Assembly (NCBI GenBank): GCA_008638375.1
Contig: VIRR01000511.1
Span: 1-64,000, forward strand
Source of the DNA: Nyssa sinensis
Lineage: Eukaryota > Streptophyta > Magnoliopsida > Cornales > Nyssaceae
DNA length: 64,000 bases
Direction: 5' to 3'
Of the stretch, positions 37,223 through 48,447 are shown piece after piece. The notes under the pieces were generated by a model. That model searched no databases. It saw only the letters and a list, made by a program, of their open reading frames with translations, and was not told where the DNA came from. The translations under genes were made by a program, and so were the position numbers. Numbering within the stretch: the first letter of the stretch is position 1; every line of letters begins with the position of its first letter.

Positions 37223-38020
37223 GTTTCCAAATACTCACCCCTAACGCCCCTTCATTTCAATCGAAATCTATCCATCTAAATCACAACCATATTTAACCCT
37301 AGTCACCTTCCTTCACAACACCCTCCACCGCAAATCTCCATAGCTATTTTCTTAACAAAGCTTTATTGAACACTCAACTATGGTTACCACAATTCGCTCC
37401 ACTCCTAGCAAATTGCAAATTGGGATCATACGATCCAAAACATGGTTCATTAGCGATTTGGAACACAAGATTTAGCGTTTTAATATAAAATATTAAAAGT
37501 CCCAAAAAAATCATACAAAACACACACACATCATTGAAATTTTATTTTATAATAGCTTGGATTCGTTGAAATCTTTTTGGTGTATATATATACATACCAA
37601 TATTATTACAAATACAATAAAAAAACATGTCACGTTCGAAATAAATGTATTTCGTTCCATTAAAGCGATCCAAAGAAGCCTACCCCTAACGTATCATATT
37701 TTATAACAAGTAACGATCTACATTTCCATTCCCGTTCTCCGTACTATAACGATTCACGTTCTAGGTAACATTGCTCTCAACTCTTTAATACCCAAACCCC
37801 CACCCTTTAATGGAGCTCAAAGTTTATCCCAACTCACTAGGTGCATCTTCCTTTCCTCATCCTTCTCTTTCCATTGGTAAATCTCTTTGAATTTAATTCA
37901 ACTTCTTTTCCACTTAAACCGACCTCGGAAATGAGAACATAAGTATGTCAGGTGACTTGCCAAAGTTCTCTTGATCAACGTTACCTTGTCAAGTATGAGA
38001 ACATAAGTATTTTTATTTAT
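37223..38020. other. Spacer, no gene seen
   Basis: AT-rich to mixed sequence with no open frame that looks coding and no element ends I can name. Confidence 0.5.
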
Positions 38021-38165
38021 TTTTTGATAGGTAAAGTATAAATATATAAAAAGAGCGCTCATGGGAGGCACACCGATTTACAAAAGAGAGACCTTTTAGA
38101 GTCTCATGTCACTCAAAAAATCAACATAGTCTTCCAAAGAAGGATTGTAAGACCTATTGACCCAT
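38021..38165 (-). mobile_element. 3' end of another LINE, reverse orientation
   Basis: The + strand reads TTTTTTGATAGGTAAAGTAT, the complement of a LINE tail ending ...TTTACCTATC(A)n, followed by about 120 bp that resemble the 3' UTR at 36310-36420 (CAC..ATTTACAAAAGAGA; CTTCCAAAGAAGGA). Only the 3' end was inserted. The left limit is the tail; the right limit is approximate. Confidence 0.55.
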
Positions 38166-38176
38166 ACATACAAATT

Positions 38177-38524
38177 GCACGTTTGGATGAGCGGTTAGAA
38201 AAATGCGGTTTAGAAAAGTGTAGTTTGAGTTAAGATGTGAGTGTTTAGATAAATGTATTTGAAAAGGCTTAAATGATATTATAGTGTTTGGATGAACTGT
38301 TAAAAGTATTGAATGTGTTATATATAAATAGAAAATGGGCGTTTCCAAAAATGGGGGTTTGGAAAAAGCCCCTCACTGACATTTTTCTGAAACGGACATT
38401 TGGACTTGGAAATGCCCAAACGCGCGTTCCGAAAACGTTGAAACAAATATTCAAATATCAAAAAAGTCCTATTTGGACTTCGAAACGCCCGTTTCTGAAA
38501 CGCTACCGTTCATCCAAACATGCC
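38177..38524. mobile_element. MITE-like element (about 348 bp) with GTTTGGATGA inverted ends
   Basis: The left end GCACGTTTGGATGAGCGGT and the right end ACCGTTCATCCAAACATGCC are imperfect inverted repeats over about 19 bp. The interior has GAAACG.. motifs in both orientations and no open frame of note. I could not find a convincing target duplication (left flank AATT, right flank TAAAG), so the superfamily is left open. Confidence 0.65.
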
Positions 38525-40270
38525 TAAAGTATACACCCTGCCATTCGATTCGTCCACCTTCACATATGCACCTTCCCCATTTGATCTCCTCGTAACCCTT
38601 AAGCTTCTATCCCATCCATGAAGGACTCTCCCAGCTCCTTCAATCTCGACACCCTTCCATCTCTTCATGTTGGTCGCATGAGCATCAGAATCTATCTGGT
38701 TCTACTCATAATCTTCTCACCACACCTCTGCTTCTATCTGTGATCTAGTATAGCTTCTGATTCCTTTCAACAATCCCTTTGTCCTCAAAAGTTTTCCCCT
38801 CCCACTAGCAAGTCTCGTCATAGCGGGTGGCATCTCTACAAGTATTCATGCTTCACAAAGATGGGGTTGGTTGGAAACCAATTTTTTTTAAGCCCAGATC
38901 TTTTGCCAATCCATAAAAGAGACTGTGTTATATGTTTAAGGGCAATGGTGGATCCAGCAATTGTGCTTAGGGAGCAAAATTATATACATTAGAATTTTGG
39001 GATGGGTTTTTATAAAATTCAACAAATTTTGGCGGGCCGAATTCCTAATATTTAAAGTTTTTTAACAGAATAACAATAGGAAAGTTGAATTTTCAAATCT
39101 TTGCCTCTGGTGGTGTATTTGGAAAGGGTTTGACGGATGCTTATCTGAGGGGTCGGAATTGCTGTTTCAAAGTTAAAACACTTGATGTTGGCGCCATTTT
39201 TTCTTTCACTTCCAAGGATATTTTTTCCTTTGTCTAATCATTTTGTTCCTTCCTTTTTTCTTGTGTGGGGGTGGGGTGGGGTTGAGTACATTCTATAGTT
39301 TGGGTTTCTCTTTCACTTTGTGTATACATTGTGTGTGCATGGGTTGTGACTCTTGGTGCCTTTAGTGGGTTGTCATTATCTATCACAAAGGAAAAAAATG
39401 TTTTGGAAATTTTTTTATTTTTTTTTAATAATCTGCTCTTGATCAAGAGCTTTATGATAGCTATAAGAAAGTTATTAATGTAAATTATGTGATAATATTG
39501 CCATATTCATTTACATCTTTTTCAAAAAGAGTTCAGATTGGCATGCTGCCTTCATGAATTGACAGTACCTTAAAGTGTCGGATTGCCTTAGATTTGGTTT
39601 ACTTGGTCGATAGATTATTTAAAAGATATCTAGCCCCATAGACCCCAAATATAGCCTATCCCCATGTTTGCAAATCTTGTATAAACTTATGGTTGTAGCG
39701 CCATCAAACTTTTCAACAAAAAAATCTGGAAGCTGCCTTAAATGACTATTATCAGAATTTCCATTCTGGCATTTGCCTTGACATAGACATATTTTCACAT
39801 TGTTTTGACATGTTTTATGATAGGATCTTAAAGTGCCCTTTCTCCGTGGCATATGATTTGGTTGGACCTTAGAATTGTCTATTCCCTTGATTGTTTCCTC
39901 TATATGTTGTAGTTAGATGTTGCCTTAATATAGATTACCTCACTATCTGATATATTTGGTCTTTTTAATTGCACAAACAATAGGGGCTAGTTTTCCTACC
40001 CATCAACACTCTTGGGATCTTGACAAGCCCCTCAGCCCTCGGATGCCACCAGCTAGCTAATGAGGGGGGAAATGTAAGTGAGGAGGTGGGACAAACAGAG
40101 TGATTGAGGCAATACCTACTCAAAGTAAATTGTTAGGGCTATAAATTTAAAACCAAAAAGAAGAAGAATAGATTTCTCCAGAACTATTTTTGCCAAATGA
40201 TAATAGTCTACATAATCTTTTTTGTTGTGTTAGCAAATCTCTCTGACTGTTGCCATTTATAACTTTACAG
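38525..40270. other. Spacer with a relic of a GTGGATCCAG-type MITE
   Basis: No gene seen. At 38945-39060 the sequence AATGGTGGATCCAGCAATTG and following bases resemble one end of the element at 45325 (CAGTGGCGGATCTAGA), without a recognisable partner end. Otherwise only AT-rich sequence. Confidence 0.4.
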
Positions 40271-43200
40271 GATAAGGGAAAGAGTTTTGCTGATATCTCA
40301 GCGAAGGTTGCTCTCGGGCACTCTACTTGGCGAAGGTATATTTGCACATATGAGTGGCTCACCTGGATTGGAATGAAAGAGGACCTGCTAAGTTTTTATA
40401 GTCAACTTAAAGCAGATAAATGAGGTAAAGTAATTTATTAAAAGAAATGCATATTTTTTTGCCTCTCTATTCTTCAAATTACAAGAACACATAATTCTAA
40501 ATTTTTTGTCAATACTCTGCAACTATTTCCAATCCAATGTAGGCTGTACTGTTTACCAGTTAAACTATATTCCAGTTTCATGCTATTTGGTTTTTGATAC
40601 TGGAATATAAATTTTTTTTCTTTGTTTTTAATGTAAAATATTTGATACCTTTCTGTTCTTCACTTAGACGAGGTCACATTCTTTTGCTGGCACAATTCAT
40701 AAAATTTCCAACAACTTAGTTCTATAAAAGTTTCCATAGTTATTAGTTTGTAGTACTTGTAAAAAAATAAGTGTATAAAATTTATCTCTAGACTGTTGAG
40801 CATATCTAGGGAGCTCTACAGGTGGAGAAGTTAAGCTCTTTTTGATCAGGAACCAAGGATGACAATGCGAGTTATATCTCCTGTCCAAGTTTTAAAATCA
40901 ATGTGGTGGTTATTTTTATTTGTAATTGTCATATTATAAACATCGATATATTAGATTGAATTCTTTAGTTCACAAAACTACATTATTAATACACAGAATT
41001 ATAGAACTACTAGGATGGCATGTCCTTTATCTATCTGAATGGCCAAATTAAAAAGGATTTAATTTGATTGCTAAGTGGACCCATGGTCAACTTACTTCAG
41101 ACCAACCACCCCCCCAAAAAAAAAGAAAAAAGAAAGGAACACTTCATACCCTGCATTTTCAATGTGAGACGATTTATGATGGAAGTTAAAAGGATTGGAT
41201 GGAAAACAGTCAGGTGCTCTCACCTGATACATTGGTATTACACTTCAAGGCCATAACTAAAATTTTTGGGAAAATACATGGTACAACCATTTATCCCTAA
41301 ACAACGCATATGATAGCACATGACTTTTTTCCTTCTAATTTTTTTTTAACTCTGTCAAATATTTTCCCATGTTGACATTAATTTAAAAATTGAAGACCTT
41401 AAATGTTCAAATTGAAACCACAATACATAAATAGAAATTTTAGTGAAAGTACGAAGTTTAAACTTTTCTTTTATCCAGAAAAGAAAAGGAAAAGAAAAAT
41501 GTTTGGATCCACGAAGTTTAGCCAACTTGTCCATGATTGACACCTCATCCTCATCCCTTAACATAGGTATGTTCCTCTGAGAGGTATTTGCATACTCATG
41601 ACTTTTGCTTTCAAGTTTTGATATTTTTAAATGACATTTGTGAGATGTCAATTTTTGTATTTTTAACTAGTATTTTTTTTTTTTTTTGTGAAATTTCATT
41701 AGGTGACAAAACAAACAGAAGCTTATACAGAAAGCTTTTCAGCCGAAAATATGGGTACTATAGGAGGATTTGGACTGAACCAAATATAGGAAAGAAGGCA
41801 AGTAAAAAGAAGTCTCTTGTCCTTTAATATTTTTAATTATCTAATAAAATAAAAAGGAGCAGTCCTGAACATGAGGTCCCCGCCACTATGGGGTCAAGAT
41901 AGGGTTAAATACTTAAATGTACCTAGCCTTATTTTTTCCGCGACGCGAACCGGTGGCCTCTAGGTTAGAATGGAGCAATCTTACCGTTGCACCAAGGCTC
42001 ACTCTAAATAAAGAAATCTTTTTTTTTTTGTTTTACCAGCAAAGTGGAAATTGTAAGCATAATTTCATTGTTCATAAGCTTGTTTATTTCAGAGACCTAA
42101 AATATGCAAGAAAAAATTTACTCAATAATTTTACTAATTTTATTTGTAGCAGCAAGTTGGCAGGAATAAGATCCACCACTTGAATGAAGGACAAATAGAA
42201 CAGCAGTAGAAGAATGGCCTGGGTCATTACATTGTTTGGCCCTATTTGTCCAAGTCTTGCATTCACTGGCAAAGTTGCTATAACCACACTGGAGTCAGCA
42301 TTGGTTTCAATTGACTCATTAAAGGAACTAAACGCAGTTCACTATAGATTATCTTCTTCCTTAGACTTTGCAGTTTATTCAAGTCTTTAGCCCTGCAGAC
42401 ATCTCCCATAAGGACTTGAGGTTTTTCAATAAAACTCTCCTCGGCAAATGGCTTTAGCGTTATGCCAAGGAAGCTAATGCTAGTTGGAGAACTACTATTG
42501 AAGCCAAGGTGGGGAGTAAAGAAGGAAATCGGTACTCTAATATGGTAGGACGTCCCTACTGGGTGGGATTGTGGAAATCTATTAGAAAAGGAATGGATGA
42601 CTTTCATAAGAATCATAACCATATTTCTTTTGTATTAGGAAATGGGAAGAGGTTGAAGTTCTGGAAGGATTGGTGGTGTGGGCCGTGGGGAAGCTCCTCT
42701 TGAAAGACAATTCCCAAGACTTCCAATTGTGAGGTATGGGTGAAGGACTGTCTCCTTTAATGAGAATGGCTATGTGTGGGCTCCTTGTTTTCGTAGAGAC
42801 TTGAATGATTGGGAAATAGAGGAAGCTATTGTGTCATTGGATTGCCTTCATAATGCTCATGTGGATAAAGACAAAGAGGATTCAATATGGTGGAGATTAG
42901 ACTCTAAAGGGGAATTCTCAGTAAAGAAATTTTATTCTCATTTGTCAAAGAAAGGCGTGGCGTATTTTCCTTGCAAAGAAATATGGCGGCCAGGTTGCTT
43001 TTTTGTGTGGTTCATATGGTGGGGAACTATTTTGACAATGGTTAATTTGCAAAAAATGAGGAATTTTTTTGGCTAATAGATGTGTGATGTGCATGGAGGG
43101 CAAGGAGAACATCAACTATCTATTTGTCCGTTGTCCGATTGCTAGAGATGTTTGGAATATCATTCTTTTGCTTTTTGGGCATGTTTGAGTTATGTCGTGG

Positions 43201-44029
43201 ACAGTTAGAGATTTGATGAAGATGTGGCATGGATCCCGGGTTGCTTGCAATGTGAAGAAAGTGTGGCGGCTTATTCCTCTTTGCATTTTTTTGGAGCTTT
43301 TGGTGCGAAAGGATCAATAGAATTTTTGAGGGAAGGTTGCTCCCCTAATAGGTTAAATAATAGAATTTTACACTTATTATATTTTTGGAATGTGGAATCA
43401 TTTCTCCATTGTATAGATTCTTTTGTAATTTTTTTGGGGGGGTCCAAGCTATTAATGTAAGCTGCTCCTTGTTTTGTATTTCCTTTGCCCATCTCAGGCT
43501 CTTTAATGAATATCCTCTTTACCTATCCAAAAAAAAAAATATTATAGCAGGAGAACATCACAAAATTATAGAATTCAAGATATTCAAATTTTCTCTTCAT
43601 ATCCACACATTATGGTAAGGAAGCTTCTTATGTAATTTTGATGTTCAAGCTTCTTATGAAATTTAGGTAGAATCTGCTCAATTGTTTTGACAAATATATG
43701 CTCTTTTTCACATGCTTCATTAAGTAGAAAATGTTTTACGTATTGATTCTTGTTACCTATTATCTTTGAAAACAAAACTTATTGATCAGGTTAACTGTAA
43801 CAAACAGCCGATGAAAGGTATAGTTGGAGATCTATGTGCCAACTTCAGTTTAATGGAAGATCATTACAAGGGAGTTGAAAGTGGAGAGCTAGGTGTGTTA
43901 CTTAATGTTTCTCAAACACACCATTTCTATCCCTTATGTCACTTATATGTTTTTTACTTGACATAAAATAAAACCATTTTTTTTTCACATTTAGAGGACT
44001 TTGCACCAGTGGTAGTAAATACAATATGA
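40271..44029 (+). CDS. Candidate exons of an unrecognised spliced gene
   Basis: I do not recognise the family. Exon 40271-40335 (after TTTACAG, before GTATAT) and exon 41703-41801 (after TTCATTAG, before GTAAAA) join in one open frame: RERVLLISQRRLLSGTLLGE across the first, then DKTNRSLYRKLFSRKYGYYR and WTEPNIGKKA. Exon 43790-43892 (after TTGATCAG, before GTGTGTT) reads CNKQPMKGIVGDLCANFSLM and EDHYKGVESGEL. It joins exon 43995-44029, which ends DFAPVVVNTI and TGA (44027-44029). The middle exons are missing from this model, partly because a LINE fragment (42395-43539) lies there. The upstream exons and the start are unknown. Matching phases at two junctions argue for a real gene, but a pseudogene is possible. 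Coordinates give the span, not a continuous frame. Confidence 0.4.
42395..43539 (+). mobile_element. L1-type LINE fragment, 5'-truncated, with poly-A tail
   Basis: The frames carry the end of a plant L1 ORF2: FFNKTLLGKWLWRY near 42430, RPYWVGLWKSIRKGMDDFHK (42550), GKRLKFWKDWWCG (42645), DSIWWRLDSKGEFSVKKFYS (42880) and the zinc-knuckle-like CVMCMEGKENINYLFVRCPI (43085). Stops and shifts break it in at least six places. It ends in TTTACCTATCC followed by about 11 A at 43529-43539. It lies within an intron of the candidate gene at 40271-44029, in the same orientation. I could not find its target duplication; the 5' end is where protein likeness begins. Confidence 0.8.
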
Positions 44030-44262
44030 ATTATCTGTGTTGATGATATGCTGTGAGTAGATCATTACAAGGGAGTTGAAAGCGGAGAGCTAGGTGTGTT
44101 ACTTAATGTTTCTGAAACACACCATTTCTATCCCTTATGTCACTTATATGTTTTCTATTTGACATAAAATAAAACCATTTTTTTTTTTTCACATTTAGAG
44201 GACTTTGCACCAGTGGTAGTAAATACAATATGAATTATCTGTGTTGATGATATGCTGTGAGT
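43858..44262 (+). repeat. Recent tandem duplication (201 and 204 bp) of a 3' exon
   Basis: Copy 1 (43858-44058) and copy 2 (44059-44262) differ at only a handful of bases plus the length of a T-run. Each holds the last 35 bases of one candidate exon, a short intron with the acceptor CACATTTAG, and the terminal exon with its TGA. The second copy lies behind the stop and would be 3' UTR or an alternative end. Confidence 0.93.
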
Positions 44263-44308
44263 AGCTTTTGAATCCTCATTTTCTTACTTTTCTCAATTTT
44301 AAGATTCT

Positions 44309-44370
44309 AGAAGACTCATATAGAGCTTCTTACTTATCAAAAAAAAAAAAAAGAAGACTCGTATAGAGCT
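44309..44370 (+). mobile_element. Tiny LINE relic (24 bp) between 19-bp target duplications
   Basis: AGAAGACTCATATAGAGCT (44309-44327) and AGAAGACTCGTATAGAGCT (44352-44370) differ at one base and enclose only TCTTACTTATC plus 13 A. The ACTTATC(A)n ending is the tail of the local LINE families (TTTACCTATCCAAAA at 43518). Reverse transcription evidently stopped about 11 nt upstream of the poly-A. Confidence 0.75.
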
Positions 44371-45324
44371 CACTTTGAATTTTGCTTATTGCCTTTATAA
44401 TACAGCATTTTAGGAGATATGAAAACATGTTTATGGTTGACTTTTCTACTTTTAAGTATGCTTAATGTCTGAATGAGAATTAGTTTTTTTTTCTTTTTCG
44501 GCTTGAGTAAATTGGTGAAGGGATTAAGGAAATCTACCACTATTTTACATCATTCATGTGACTTGGATTTGCCTAATTTGGGGATTATCTTGTTAGAGTT
44601 GTCTATTTGTCATTTATTATCGTCTTATGTAAATGAAATAAAAATTACAAATTGGTTTTTGTTCTTAAATATGGTATAGGTTAATTATTTGCTACAAATA
44701 TAAGCATGAAAGAAGGTTTATTGGTAATCCGAAGTAACATTTATCAGTTGCAGACCAACTTGGTTGTATGTATAGGAAATAGATCCTATTACATAATAGT
44801 GATCTTGAAGTTATTTCACTACTACATAAAGAGCTTTTATTTCAAAATAAAAAAGAAACAACTCAAAGCATAATTGTTCAAAGAAATTGTAGGATTGATT
44901 GTAAAGAATATGTGCCCAATCGAATAGTGCTAATGAAATAGTTGATTTGTAAAGTTTCTAATATCTGCTGTGAAGTTGTGAACCCTGGTTCTTGATATTT
45001 TGGCTCAGGAATCACTGGTTCTTGATAGTACGTGGCAGATGGTAGAATTCAGTCCTATTCATGTGCATCTCTTTGTTGAAATAACAAATAAATAAATACT
45101 TAAATTTTCATGCCATTTCTTCAACTCGGTGATGTCTGGGAAAAACTACTGGCTGCATTCAAGCTTTAGAAACTGTGATCTCCCAAAGTGATCCTTTTTA
45201 GTAACTTATCAATGATTTTAAATCCTTAAAAAGTTAAAATAAAGTCTAAGCCTTTTCTTTTGATATGAAGAGGAACCCCATGGCACCGATTTCCATCGAT
45301 GCATCCTTTCCCGGCCGGTGCAAG
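44371..45324. other. Spacer between the two candidate exon groups
   Basis: No exon with splice signals and protein-like sequence is visible. It could be intron if the two exon groups belong to one gene, but the first group has its own stop. Confidence 0.4.
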
Positions 45325-45481
45325 CAGTGGCGGATCTAGACGCTTGAGATAGGGGGGCAAGAATATAAAAACTGAAATTTATGGGGGCTATTATAAAAGT
45401 ACTAAAAAATTTTGTGGGGGCCATTCCTGATTTTTTTTTGGGGGGGGGGGGGGGGGGGGGGGGCCTTTGTGTCTGCCACTG
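45325..45481. mobile_element. Small hAT-like MITE (157 bp) with a G24 run
   Basis: The ends CAGTGGCGGATC and GTGTCTGCCACTG form a short inverted repeat (CAGTGGC[GA]GA). Elements with CAGTGGCGGATCCAG ends are widespread in plant genomes and are usually placed in hAT; that is general knowledge. The flanking 8 bp (GGTGCAAG and GTTGTGAA) do not match well. A homopolymer of 24 G lies at 45440-45463, directly after a run of T. Confidence 0.55.
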
Positions 45482-45680
45482 GTTGTGAATAGTGTCATCC
45501 TCTTCAACTTCATAACATAAACTGGAATAAATATATTCTTGATGCATTGTTTTTATATATAATATACATTATTCCATAGCTTGTACGAAATCCTTTTTGG
45601 AATTGGCATGTTCTCTTAGTTCTTCAGTTCCTCTTTATGTTTTTTTTTGTCCTTTGTTTATTCATTTTTCATATATGTAG

Positions 45681-46395
45681 GAAAGGCCAGTTTACATTCA
45701 AGAGGGGACATATCGAGCAGGATTAGAGTTACAATATTCGGAACCACCTCCATCCACACAAGTTCACTGTCAACATTTAAAGAATACTTTGCCAGAACAT
45801 GTGCAACCAATTCCGTTTATCTTTGGACATAGGTATGTGCACTCCTTTAAAGACCCCTTGACTGCCAGTTAACTGTCACTGTATGACCCACGTAAGAATG
45901 ATTGCAATTGTTGACAGCCTTTACAATGTTGAGATGAGACAATCACCTTCAAAGACTACATCCTGCAAGCCCATCTCATTTGCAAACTTAAGCCATGCCA
46001 ACAAGCTAATGCTTCCACTTTAGCCAAATTAACACTGCTAAATCTCTTTCATAAATGGATAAAGAGGGTATGATCCCTCCATTGTGGTTCCTAATATCAG
46101 CCCCAAAACCCGCAGAATTATCTTGTGAAAATAGTGCCAAGGTTCACATTTATTTTGTAGAGACTATCATCAGTACTCAGTTGTCCATTTGTTTTGTTTC
46201 TGTTATGGGTTTTGTCAGTGTGAAACTCAAGCTTCCGGGAAGGAATTGGGGGCCTATATTCCAATTCAATCATTTGGTTTCTGGAATTGGCATTTGAATC
46301 ATAATTCGATTTCCACACGTATACCACAAACCAGGTTAAGTTTTTCAATTTTTAACTTTTTTCTGAATTGAGGCCTTCACAAGTATTTTGATTCT

Positions 46396-46455
<60 letters not shown>

Positions 46456-46545
46456 GCACAAGCTTTAAACCATATATTATCAATGTGAGATCAACGGGAT
46501 AGCGACCGTGACAGTGATGATGAAGAGATGGAGAGGCGATGTTGA
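45681..46545 (+). CDS. Candidate 3' exons of an unrecognised gene
   Basis: I do not recognise the family. Exon 45681-45832 (after ATATGTAG, before GTATGTG) is open throughout and reads ERPVYIQEGTYRAGLELQYS and QHLKNTLPEHVQPIPFIFGH. A second open stretch, about 46212-46334 (after TTTTGTCAG, before GTTAAG), reads CETQASGKELGAYIPIQSFG and FWNWHL. Exon 46503-46545 (after GGGATAG) reads SDRDSDDEEMERRC and TGA, an acidic tail typical of a true C-terminus. The second and third stretches join in phase (AG|C). The first and second do not join in phase with the splice sites I chose, so an exon between them may be missing. It could be a separate gene from the 40271-44029 group or a later part of it. Confidence 0.4.
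46396..46451. repeat. (CT)n microsatellite
   Basis: A CT run of about 55 bp with one break, directly upstream of the last candidate exon at 46503; it could serve as its polypyrimidine tract. Confidence 0.95.
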
Positions 46546-48376
46546 TTAATTGATCATTGCTGTCACCTGCTGTGTTATATTTATATATATGTGTGTATTT
46601 GTGTAACTATTGATGTATGACGAAATGACTAAATGTTGTTTTCTTATATTTTGCGAAATGGGTTTATAACTTAGTTTGATATTTTGTTTCGCTGATTTTG
46701 GATTGAGAAGTGGGTGGGTTGATTAATATATCTGTTTTTGATGCTAAGTTTACAAATTAATATGAGTTATGATAGATTTTATTGATAGAGTTCATTTTGG
46801 ATAAAATTGATGAAAAGGTAGAAAATTCTTTCATGCTATAGAAAGTAAGGATTTGATAGGGGCCTAAAGGATTGTTTTGCTGATAATTAGCTGCAATTTC
46901 TATTTGCAATGGTAGGTAAGCGTTGAATGCCTTTTGAAATTCAATTCAGTTGCAATGTTTAGGAATTAGGTGTTTGTCTGTGCCTGGTCACAAATGTGAG
47001 CATTTAAAATATTTGTTCCTCAATTGGGAACCAAGACTTGTTTTAGTTGGAATTGGAGGTGATTGGGCAACTCGCCAATTTTAGGCATATGATTCACCAC
47101 GTGATCTCTGTTTCCATGCCCATGTACATAGTAAGATAGGAACATCACATAACTATGTCCTAGTTCTAATGTAATCAATTAAAATATGTTATAATTTCCA
47201 TAGGGTACTGCTTGGAAAATCATGTTATTGGCAGAGATATTAACCCCTTCCTCAAAAATAAATCATCAGTATGCACTGACATTAGTGGTAAGTCACCAAC
47301 AATACAAAGCTCTCCTTATGGCTGACTATGTCTCAGTGTAACCTGTGATATCTTTGTTGTTTAGGAAAATCTTTGTTGTTTGGGAAAGTGAGTTTGGGTT
47401 TATTATTTATTACCGAAAAGGCATATCAGTATAAAGTCAGGTTCGTTTTTCCCTTTCAAGTTGCCCATTGTTTGCATAGAAGGCAAAGTAGGATACCTAT
47501 CCTGTCTTGGAACCTATTAGTTTGGCTGATCCTCTCTAGGCAGGGTGGTTGTACTCGTTGCTCTGTTTCTTCTTTCTGTTTATTTTCCTGCTTTGCTTCT
47601 TGTTAGGAGATGTCCAAAGAAAAAGGCAACAAATACTTGGTAATTGTTGTAAACCTTGTGTGATGTTTAGCCTCAGCAATTCCTTGAATTTATTTAGCTA
47701 ACCCTTGTTGGTTTTTTGCTTGTTCACCTGTTACATAAGTTTTTGAAACGGCAGGGATTTGCTTAAAAGGCAGCTTTTTTGAAAAAAGAAAGGGTTCATC
47801 CTCATTCTGGTTCTGTTCTTTACCTGTCAAAGTCTGTCACATCACAGTAGAGAAGACACTTTGCCACATTAGAAAAATGCACTTTTGGTAGCAAATTTCT
47901 TATGTTTTCTGTCAAACAGTAACCTTGATCTTTGATGCGTAGATTATGCTTTGTAAACATCTCTATATTCTCCCCAATTTTCATGTGTAGTTTCCATCAT
48001 CATTTCTCTGTTACCTTCTCTTCTTAGCTATTAGGAACAGCGCAAGTATACCTGAATTCTCAGTGTTAGTCTTATACTTTTCATAAGCAGGCTGCTCGTG
48101 GAAACCTCTGTTCACAAAGATAAGACTGCATATATATAATCATCTCCAAACCCTGCAGTTCTAGGAGCCTCATACACTAGGACTGCCCCTTACTTTCCAT
48201 AAGCAACAGCTGATAGATTCAACAAATGGTTTAACTTTGTAACAGTAATGATTGGAAATTTTGAGACTGCATTGCAATGTGATCAGTGAGAACAAGGTGG
48301 CAGTTGAAAATAGTTTATTGCTTTTGGTGGTTTTTCGGCTACAATTGCCCGATGAATGAGATCAAACTTATTACCT
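46546..48376. other. Spacer, no gene seen
   Basis: No open frame with protein-like composition and no element ends that I can identify. Confidence 0.5.
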
Positions 48377-48447
48377 TGGATGTTTGGTAAAACAAGATGT
48401 GTCATTTTTCACTTATCCAAAAAAAAAAAAAAATCGATGGATGTTTG
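48377..48447 (+). mobile_element. Second very short LINE tail insertion
   Basis: TGGATGTTTG occurs at 48377-48386 and 48438-48447 around about 50 bp that end in TTTTTCACTTATCC plus about 15 A. The tail motif matches the LINE ends at 43518 and 44330. Four bases (TCGA) lie between the poly-A and the right repeat, so the duplication is less clean than at 44309. Confidence 0.5.

Noticed and set aside
42213..42388. A 58-codon open stretch starting MAWVITLFGPICPSL
   Set aside because: It is protein-like, but I could not connect it by phase to the exons at 41703-41801 or 43790-43892, and it abuts the LINE fragment. Too weak to call.
45218..45547. 109-codon minus-strand frame with a poly-Pro stretch
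   Set aside because: The poly-Pro run is the G24 homopolymer read in reverse, inside a MITE.
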